Assembly: GCA_008690995.1 (NCBI GenBank)
Contig: VRMN01000001.1
Coordinates: 186,001-250,000 of the forward strand
Direction: 5' to 3'
Length of the DNA stretch: 64,000 bases
Origin: Porphyridium purpureum
Taxonomy: Eukaryota > Rhodophyta > Bangiophyceae > Porphyridiales > Porphyridiaceae
Positions within the stretch are counted from its first letter, which is position 1. Each line of letters begins with the position of its first letter. This document shows, in pieces, positions 57,423-64,000 of the stretch. Made by a program: the position numbers and the translations under genes. A model generated the notes under the pieces. That model saw only the letters and a list, made by a program, of their open reading frames with translations, ran no database searches and was not told the DNA's origin.

Positions 57423-58856
57423 ATGTGCGCGGTAGAGATGGACACGTACGAAAAGGTGGAGCGCGCTCTCGCGGCGCCGCTGCTGGAAGGCAGTGATGAG
57501 TGTGTTGGCGATCTCGACGCGCCGACGCGTGACTTTGAGCGGCGCGAGCTGCAGCGCGTGCGGCAATGGGCTGATGACAATGACAAGCGGGGTGTCAAAG
57601 AGCCAGGACGTGGTCTGTTTATGCTCGATCCGGCGGTCACTTTTCTTGCGCACGGAAGTTATGGCGCGGTGAGCGCGTGCGTGTATAATATCGGCGTGGA
57701 GTGGCGCTTGCTGATGGAGCGACAGCCCGTGCGATTCTTTTATGACACACTGTACCCGTATATAGTGCGCAGCCTGCGCAGTTTGGCCGCGCACTTCGGC
57801 CTGTCCCGGGCAAGCAATCTGGCGCTTGTGCCAAATGTCGAGTTTGGCGTGCAGAGCGTGCTCAGGTCGCTGCGGTTAGCAGCAGATGACCTCGTTGTCT
57901 CATGGAGTGATATTTTGTACGGTGCAAATATGCACATGTTGCGGGTTTTGCAACACGAGCAAGGTTTTCAGCTTGCCTTGTTCCCGATAGCTGCGCATGT
58001 GCCGCTCACGCGCAATGGGCCGGATGAGCAGGATGCATTCGTCGAATATGTGGTGGCTGAGATTCACAACGCGGTGCGGACAAGCGCTGCCAGCCAATTC
58101 AAGCGTGTGGTATGCTTCTTTGAGCACGTGTCCTCGCCTAGTGCGATTGTGTTTCCTCTCGCCAAGCTGTGCCGCGCGTTCAGAGAGCACGATGTCATTT
58201 CTGTTGTAGACGGTGCACATGCCCTGGGAATGTTCGCTTGGCGCGACACGCCGCTGGATGCGATGCACGTGGATTTCTATGTCACAAACGCGCACAAATG
58301 GTTGTGCAATTTGAGAGGCGCGGCAGTGCTATACGTGGCATCCGAAGAAATGCTTCGACAAGTTCGACCGCTTGTGATCAGCTGGGGATTTCCTCGCGGC
58401 TTTCAAAGTTCCTTTATCTGGACGGGCACGCTTGACTATACGCCGTTCATCACGCTGTGGGCTGCGCTTCGTGTGTTTGATCTGCTGGGAGGTGTCAAGA
58501 ATGTAACGCAGCGCAGTGCGCGGCTGCTCCATGATTCAGCTGCGCGAATGGTGCAGTTGGGTGCTATTACAGGCGTCCTGCAGTCCGACTGCGAAAGTTT
58601 GGCGATGCTCTGTGTACGCGTCGCTCCAGAGATCACAGCTTGGTGCGAGAAACAAGGCTCCACGGGCAATCTGCATGACATTCTGCTCGCGCGCTTTGCA
58701 ATTGAAGTGCCTGCATTCCAGTTTTTGGACAGAGGCCAGTTCTTGAGGCTGTCTGCTCACGCATACGTTGAGGAGCGCGACCTGATGCAGTTAGAGAATG
58801 CGCTGTGCAACCTGCTCAACGAATCGAGCGGGCGAGCAAATAGCGCTCATTCTTGA
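57423..58856 (+). CDS. Class V PLP enzyme (aminotransferase or isopenicillin-N-epimerase-like)
   Basis: 477 residues; ATG 57423, with a second Met (MDTYEK) 5 codons later. Fold-type I, class V pattern: FLAHGSYGAV at about 75-83, the phosphate-side region (NVEFGVQSVLRSL), the PLP Asp and His in VVDGAHALG (D263, H266), and the Schiff-base Lys in VTNAHKWL (K292). FIWTGTLDYTPF follows, the usual place of the TGTxD loop. Closest named relatives in general are isopenicillin-N epimerase-like and cysteine desulfurase-like proteins; substrate cannot be read from the sequence. No signal or transit peptide. The last 10 bp overlap the end of the convergent Aquarius-like gene (58847-58856). Confidence 0.9.
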   Translation: MCAVEMDTYEKVERALAAPLLEGSDECVGDLDAPTRDFERRELQRVRQWADDNDKRGVKEPGRGLFMLDPAVTFLAHGSYGAVSACVYNIGVEWRLLMERQPVRFFYDTLYPYIVRSLRSLAAHFGLSRASNLALVPNVEFGVQSVLRSLRLAADDLVVSWSDILYGANMHMLRVLQHEQGFQLALFPIAAHVPLTRNGPDEQDAFVEYVVAEIHNAVRTSAASQFKRVVCFFEHVSSPSAIVFPLAKLCRAFREHDVISVVDGAHALGMFAWRDTPLDAMHVDFYVTNAHKWLCNLRGAAVLYVASEEMLRQVRPLVISWGFPRGFQSSFIWTGTLDYTPFITLWAALRVFDLLGGVKNVTQRSARLLHDSAARMVQLGAITGVLQSDCESLAMLCVRVAPEITAWCEKQGSTGNLHDILLARFAIEVPAFQFLDRGQFLRLSAHAYVEERDLMQLENALCNLLNESSGRANSAHS

Positions 58857-61800
58857 ACGCAAAGGCGGTCCAGATAATCGCTGGATGTCTCTCCTTCACG
58901 GCGGCGGTCTCGACCTGAAAGCGCGAGCTCACCCTTGACTGCAATTCGATCAAGGATCTGCCGCCACTCATATGATTTCTGCAGGACAGCATCGGAGCCA
59001 AACATATACAGAGCAGACCGTGCGCGAGAACTTAGTACATTGATTCGGCGGGCATCGCATAGAAAGTTGGACGGCATATCCGTAGGCCGAGTCTTGACGA
59101 GACTGATGAGCACAACTTCTCTCTCCAATCCTTGATATTCGTCGACAGTGGCCACTTCAACAGCGGAAACTGTCTCAGCAAGACCATGGCAACCCTGCTC
59201 CGCCAGGTGCATCCAATGGCTCTCCAAATGTTTTCGTATGAGCTCCTTCTGCGCCCGGTACGGTGTCAGAATTGCGATTTCGTCCGGCGGAATCTTGCTC
59301 ACGACCACAAGAAAAGCGGAAAAGGAAACGATCTGGGCGCATTCCGCTGGATTTGTTTCCGACTCGAACCTCTTGCTCACGGGTGCTTCAGCCATCGCGG
59401 TGCACTTTGAGCACCCTGAGACTGTGGCGCGGTCGCTATTGATGAACTGCAAAAAATGCGAGACGTGCTCAGGATGCTTCCAATCAGAGCTACGGTTGAG
59501 ATCTTTCAAAGTCTGCGTTCCGCTCGAAACGCTGTAGCGGAATCGGTACAGGTTGGCTAGTTCATGGCGCGCGCGTGCTTGGTAGTCGAGCAGAATTGGA
59601 GGCACCCCGATGCGGCGAAAACGAGAAAAGAGCGGCTGCGCAAAATTCCCGTAGTCCCGAATGTGCTCGTCCACGACAAGCGGCGGAAGCTGTAAATCAT
59701 CTCCGACTAGCATCAATCTTTCTGGGCACAGTGCAAGTAAGGGGAAGCTTTCGAGTTCGTTTGCGCGCCCGGCCTCTTCAACTACCGCGGCGTAAACTCG
59801 CGCTCCAACTTGGCGCATCTTCTCATACTTGCCCGCCAGGCAAGCAAATGTTGCCGCGATGACCTGCGGTGAGTTTGAGCCCGAGAGGAGGGCGTTTTCC
59901 GCATGCCCATAGCGAAACTCGCGCATACTCCTTTTCGCCGCGGCGATCCGAATCCATACTCTCTTTAGCGCGGCAAAGTCTTCAAGCTCGTCACAGCCAT
60001 GCTGTCGCGTGGTCCCGGACGGGCGCTGAAGGAATTTAGCAAAATGCTCTATCCTCTCAAAGATTTGATCCTCGTCTGCTTCATTTTGACTGACAAGCAG
60101 AGCTTCCAAGTGTGCTCCTCTCGTTGAAGCGAGGAAAGAACCTGCTTCAAAGCTTGACACCTCACACGCGCTTCCGGACATGGTGCAAAGTGAGTCCAGA
60201 AGTGCACCCCATGCGTCGCACAATGGACATGCTCGCTCACAAAAATCGAGTTTGGACGCGAGCTCGATGAGAATGTCCCGGTCGCTTATCATCTGCTTTT
60301 TCAATACCTTTTGCTCGGCGTCGAGTGCAAAAGCTTCCGCCCCTGGGAGCACACAAAATCCTCCAAGACGAGTGATGACGTTCCGCGCAACCACCTTGTC
60401 GTCTTGTAGCAAATGTGCGGTGCGAAGAAGAAGCTGATCAAGAGCCAAATTGGATTGGGTAACAAGCAAGACAAAACATGGTCGTTCTTGCCGTGACACT
60501 TTGTGCTCTTCCAATAGGCATCTGAATGCGTGGCTGGCACAGTGCGCGGCAGTTAGCGTCTTTCCACAGCCAGGTGGTCCTATGACGACGGTTAGCTGCT
60601 GGTAGACACTCGAGTAAACGGCTTGCTGTTGCGCGTGATACAAGTCAGAAAGATGCAGGTTCGACTGGCGGACACGGGCAAGTCCGCCTGTTTTCGAGCG
60701 CACTTGAAGTTCATCGTTCAGGCTGTGGTCCTGTACTAGCCTTGCAGATATTTCAAAGGCCTCCGACAGCGAATCCATGTCAGACAATACGTCATTCGCT
60801 GTTGAAGAGTTGCAAAACGTGAGATATGCGCCGAATTCGCGCTGCGAGACGCTTGGATCTCGCACACGAAGCAGAAATCGCCATTCGTCGTCCGATGATG
60901 GGTTCACTTTGCCGAGGAATAACTTGGTTAATGGGAAGCGTGCGAGCTCGTCTTCCATTTCATTGTCGTAGAGACCTGCGCGGGCTCCTTGAGCTGCATG
61001 ATTGTGGAATAACGACAAGACCACCTGCACAAGGCGCCAGTACGTCGACCCGGCCGCCGCAGGTACGAGCTGTAGGTGAAGCACGTCCGAAGCGCTCTTA
61101 CAATTGTACACACATGCTTCGCTCGCACCATTTTCCAATTGACCCTGCTCAGAGCTACAGCGGTCAGTCCATTTTCGTAACTCCTGCAACTCATTCACGC
61201 TGTTCAGACGCATGCTAAAGCCTACTTGATCCTTGCGTGCCTGGCATTTGTGTACTTGAATGAGCGCAGGAATGAAAATTGGGTATGTTCCATCTTCCAT
61301 CTGCGTGCCGTTTAGAAAAATAAAGGAACTGTTCTTTCTTGCGAGCAAGGCATTCCACTCGCTTGGGGACAGCGTTGCTCGATGTTTGTCATTCAGAATG
61401 GTCATAGAAAAGTCTAGATCATCACGAGTCTCCGCCTGCGTAATGCTGCAAACAGGCGTGCGCATGTGGGTTTCCTGAGATTTGCTGTTCAATAGTTCCT
61501 GAACAAACAAAATTTTGGCCAGAATGAGCACGCGCATCAGATAATCTTTCACGCTTACAAAGTACGTTCCCAGTCTTGGCACGTACACGTCTTTGGCAAT
61601 CACTGCATTCACAAAGGCTGTACTCGCGAAGCCTGAATCACATCCAATAGCGTGGAGCCATTCTCTGTCATGCTTGGCCAAAACTGCTTCGACATGATCG
61701 TTTCTTGTGTGCACGCCGCACACTGCGCGAAGCGTCGAGGCCGCTGCGTACGAGCGTCGCGATGTATTGCCTGGATCTCTGTCACAAAAGTCTAAAATAA

Positions 61801-62857
61801 GGTTCAGCGCATCGTTAGCTTTCACCCTCTTGACCGCGTGCGAGGTTGGTGCCAAGTAGAGCTGCCATGCCAACATTTCGCCGGTCATGAATGAAGAGCA
61901 GATGTTAACAAAGCTTTCAATCGCCGGCGGGAATAGATTGGAGCGGCACTGCACCTTTGTCGCTTGCACGCTGGGAAGAAAGCACATGCATGTGCCCGGC
62001 GACTTGGATCCCACGTACTCGAGAATATCGTAAACCAGTATACCAAGTGGTGAATCAATGCGAGGCTGCCTAGTCAGCGCACTTACGAGAATGCTGCGCA
62101 ACGGTACCAGCACACGCCGAAGATTTTCTCGAACGTCATGTGAGAGCAAAAGGCGTGCCTGAACGCACATGTCCTGGTGCTTGATTTCCGGGTGAGGGGC
62201 CAGGAGACACAAAGTTTCTCCCATGCACGGAAAGCCATTTCCATCCGGGTCGCTGGCACTGAGGGAGCGTCGCGGAAGGACTAGCAGCGAACGAGCGAGA
62301 TCAAGGCAAAGGTCCTTCCCAAAAACGCCGGCGAGTTCGTTCCGAAGCTGAGAGTTGGTCTCCGATGCGTTAAAGTTCAGCGCACAGTCTTCGAGGAAGA
62401 CAACCAACTTGTGCACGAAAAGGCACGTTCGGACACCCACGCCTGCTGCCGTTTTCTTTCGCAGCCACGCAAAATGTGAGAACAGTAGCCAGAGTGCGGT
62501 CTTCCGCTCACTTTTGTGATCAAATCTGGCAGTCGAGGAAGCCAAGAGCCGCAAGTAGTGCAGCACGCGCTGCGGATTTACCACAACAAGACTCAGCGTC
62601 ACAAACAGCAAATGTGCACTCGGCTTTCTTGCAAACAGCGCCTCGTCTAGGATCGCCGGAACGCATATTCGCTCGACGAGCTCGCGTTTCTCCAGCACCG
62701 CCGCACGTGACGTCGCACGACCGCCATGCTCCTCTGGCACATGCAAGTACGCGTACACATGCTGCAAAAACTCTGTCGCGTTCGCTTGGTTTGACAACCA
62801 GTGCTCTGAACGCTCCAAGCGCGCGGCAATCTTTTGCACGCCCCACGGCCCAGCCAT
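58847..62857 (-). CDS. Aquarius-like (intron-binding) superfamily 1 helicase
   Basis: 1336 residues. The N-terminal 700 residues are a large helical region (WLSNQANATEFLQHVYAYL, LSLVVVNPQRVLHYLRLL), as in Aquarius. The SF1 helicase core starts near residue 740. Walker A is GPPGCGKT (about 757-764), then LVTQSNLALDQLL (motif Ia). Motif II is VVEEAGRANELESF (about 1024; EEAG in place of DEAD, as in Aquarius EEAA), followed by LMLVGDDLQLPPLVV, then DYQARARHELANLYRFRY, PYRAQKELI, TVDEYQGLEREVVLIS, and ARRINVLSSRARSALYMFG. Aquarius binds introns in spliceosomes upstream of the branch site. Upf1/SMG-type helicases share the core, but the long N-terminus and motif II favour Aquarius. If so, the spliceosome is retained although the window shows no introns. 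The stop overlaps the convergent gene by 10 bp. Confidence 0.82.
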   Translation of the reverse strand: MAGPWGVQKIAARLERSEHWLSNQANATEFLQHVYAYLHVPEEHGGRATSRAAVLEKRELVERICVPAILDEALFARKPSAHLLFVTLSLVVVNPQRVLHYLRLLASSTARFDHKSERKTALWLLFSHFAWLRKKTAAGVGVRTCLFVHKLVVFLEDCALNFNASETNSQLRNELAGVFGKDLCLDLARSLLVLPRRSLSASDPDGNGFPCMGETLCLLAPHPEIKHQDMCVQARLLLSHDVRENLRRVLVPLRSILVSALTRQPRIDSPLGILVYDILEYVGSKSPGTCMCFLPSVQATKVQCRSNLFPPAIESFVNICSSFMTGEMLAWQLYLAPTSHAVKRVKANDALNLILDFCDRDPGNTSRRSYAAASTLRAVCGVHTRNDHVEAVLAKHDREWLHAIGCDSGFASTAFVNAVIAKDVYVPRLGTYFVSVKDYLMRVLILAKILFVQELLNSKSQETHMRTPVCSITQAETRDDLDFSMTILNDKHRATLSPSEWNALLARKNSSFIFLNGTQMEDGTYPIFIPALIQVHKCQARKDQVGFSMRLNSVNELQELRKWTDRCSSEQGQLENGASEACVYNCKSASDVLHLQLVPAAAGSTYWRLVQVVLSLFHNHAAQGARAGLYDNEMEDELARFPLTKLFLGKVNPSSDDEWRFLLRVRDPSVSQREFGAYLTFCNSSTANDVLSDMDSLSEAFEISARLVQDHSLNDELQVRSKTGGLARVRQSNLHLSDLYHAQQQAVYSSVYQQLTVVIGPPGCGKTLTAAHCASHAFRCLLEEHKVSRQERPCFVLLVTQSNLALDQLLLRTAHLLQDDKVVARNVITRLGGFCVLPGAEAFALDAEQKVLKKQMISDRDILIELASKLDFCERACPLCDAWGALLDSLCTMSGSACEVSSFEAGSFLASTRGAHLEALLVSQNEADEDQIFERIEHFAKFLQRPSGTTRQHGCDELEDFAALKRVWIRIAAAKRSMREFRYGHAENALLSGSNSPQVIAATFACLAGKYEKMRQVGARVYAAVVEEAGRANELESFPLLALCPERLMLVGDDLQLPPLVVDEHIRDYGNFAQPLFSRFRRIGVPPILLDYQARARHELANLYRFRYSVSSGTQTLKDLNRSSDWKHPEHVSHFLQFINSDRATVSGCSKCTAMAEAPVSKRFESETNPAECAQIVSFSAFLVVVSKIPPDEIAILTPYRAQKELIRKHLESHWMHLAEQGCHGLAETVSAVEVATVDEYQGLEREVVLISLVKTRPTDMPSNFLCDARRINVLSSRARSALYMFGSDAVLQKSYEWRQILDRIAVKGELALSGRDRRREGETSSDYLDRLCVQE

Positions 62858-63582
62858 CCGCCTTGCTCAAGTCCGACGGCGCGCGCTTCGGCGCCACTAA
62901 ACACACTTCTGACGCCGCAGACGAAGAGGAAGAAGAATCATGTCACGGCGATCAAGCAAGTCTTGCGCAGCTGCAGGCGAAGGCACACGGGAAAATTCTT
63001 GCCTGCGCAGTCGTATTCCGCTTTGCGCGACGACGTAATTGCCGCTGCAATGGAATTGGCTCTTCCTGAAACGTACCTTCGGGATGCGACCGCTGTCGCA
63101 TTTGCTCTTTGACGATGACGGTGTTGCTGACGCCAGCCTTGTATGACTCGAAATGCAACGGAAGGGAGCTCTCTTCGGATTGCGGCCTTCGGAAAGATTG
63201 CATCCGGAGTTTTCAGATATGTTAGATTTATTCTTTGCACCCGTCCAGAGGTCTACGGCTTCTGCACGTGCGTCGGACTTGGCACGTGGCTCGAACCATG
63301 AACCGCAGGCAACGCTCCCTTTGGCTCGCCTTCGTTCAGGATGAGGAAAAGAGGTCAGTGCGGCTTTCAAGGTAGAGCAAATCTTGACGTTTGTACCTCA
63401 CTCCCCGCCTGGTCCGCCCATTTTGTGACTTGCCTCGCATGGATTCCGTACTTTCGGATCTACCAAGATGTCTGCTTCATCCAGTGCTCCTTCGCGATGC
63501 GCAGGCACGGCGTGTTCTCGAAAGCAAAGCGTCGATGATATTTCTCTCCGTACATGTAAAGTCATGAAATTGTACAAGGTTG
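62858..63582. other. Spacer, no gene seen
   Basis: 725 bp between two minus-strand genes. Open frames are shadows of each other, and no domain is visible. Confidence 0.5.
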
Positions 63583-64000
63583 TCACCAGCTCGCGGACTG
63601 CAGCACGAGACTAGCCAGGATGCTCTGGTATAGGACGCTGTCCTTGTTGGACTCGTCAACGATAGAGTCCACCAGCTGTTTGATGTCCGACGGAGACGCC
63701 TTGCGCGCGCGCTGCTGAGCCAGAAACTGTTCAGCGACTTGGCGCAGCCTTGTAATTGCCATGGACAAGTCACGGTGGATCGCATTGTCATTGGCTTCAT
63801 CGTCCTGCTCCTCTGTTCTCACCCCGCTCCGCCGGAGCGCATCGCGCGAGCGCAGAGCTTGAACGCGTGTATTGAGTGCCGCACTCATTTGTCCGTTAGT
63901 TGACAATGTGTTGTCCGTGATTTCTCCAGCTTTCGAAATCGCAACGGCTGATTCTAGTTCTTCATCCGTTGCATCTTGAAAGAAGCCAAAGGACGCCGAA
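63583..64000 (-). CDS. C-terminal part of an unknown protein, gene continues beyond the window
   Basis: The minus-strand frame is open from the window end to the stop at 63583 (about 138 residues seen), with no start needed inside the window. The visible part reads SFGFFQDATDEELESAVAIS, then a basic-acidic stretch (ALRSRDALRRSGVRTEEQDDEANDNA), then amphipathic helices (MAITRLRQVAEQFLAQQRARK, IKQLVDSIVDESNKDS). No domain recognised. The helices suggest a coiled-coil or helical-bundle C-terminus. Composition is like the neighbouring genes. Confidence 0.65.
   Translation of the reverse strand, partial: SASFGFFQDATDEELESAVAISKAGEITDNTLSTNGQMSAALNTRVQALRSRDALRRSGVRTEEQDDEANDNAIHRDLSMAITRLRQVAEQFLAQQRARKASPSDIKQLVDSIVDESNKDSVLYQSILASLVLQSASW

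Noticed and set aside
1-64000. tRNA and rRNA genes
   Set aside because: I looked for the B-box GGTTCRANTCC and for conserved rRNA stretches and saw none. A covariance-model search could still find a tRNA.

Overview
The window looks like nuclear DNA of an intron-poor, gene-dense alga. A unicellular red alga of the Porphyridium type is my best guess. The reasons are long uninterrupted eukaryotic genes (copine, Aquarius-like helicase, NatB auxiliary subunit, GAR1, BAP31-like, Grx3), short spacers, and two proteins with plastid-type leaders, one of them carrying a cyanobacterial DUF2103 domain. The exact species is inference.

Positions 1 to about 20 kb are a transposon graveyard with no recognisable host gene. 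A Tc1/mariner-family transposon with a broken transposase lies at the left edge (about 32-1348). A young, almost whole Ty1/copia element lies at 3435-8196, with two apparently identical 363-bp LTRs, a 5-bp target duplication and a primer site matching the anticodon region of initiator tRNA-Met. From about 9.3 to 19 kb there is an old, heavily decayed copia-like element on the plus strand. A second decayed copia-like element on the minus strand (about 14.2-16.85 kb) splits it.

Positions 20.2-64 kb are host genes, mostly GC-rich and without visible introns. In order: BAP31-like ER protein (+), multidomain glutaredoxin Grx3/PICOT (+), copine (+), secreted DUF839/PhoX-like protein (-), CAMK-type kinase whose 5' end is frame-disrupted (+), protein with an alpha-COP-like C-terminus (+), DegT/DnrJ/EryC1-type sugar aminotransferase (-), plastid-type DUF2103 protein (-), small coiled-coil protein (+), GAR1 (-), secretory kinase-like protein (+), ChrA chromate-transporter family protein (+), plastid-targeted protein possibly linked to phycobilisomes (-), membrane-anchored zincin metalloprotease (+), 1297-residue protein of unknown function (+), five-helix membrane protein (+), FHA-parvulin prolyl isomerase (+), NatB auxiliary subunit NAA25/MDM20 (-), class V PLP enzyme (+), Aquarius-like helicase (-) and the 3' end of an unknown gene (-). 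Convergent gene pairs are packed closely (84, 57, 38 and minus 10 bp), and two coding regions overlap tail to tail.

There is no obvious operon or single new multi-gene system. The most interesting non-coding signal is a recurrent set of short motifs in the spacers. GTACAGT boxes are repeated with a 9-bp period. CGGTTTAN/CCAGTTAG-type units are repeated with an 8-bp period. A palindromic AAAACG...CGTTTT element is followed twice by ATATGAA. They recur together near gene starts and could be a promoter module. The most interesting proteins are the FHA-parvulin, the secretory kinase-like protein, and the alpha-COP-tail protein that lacks a beta-propeller.
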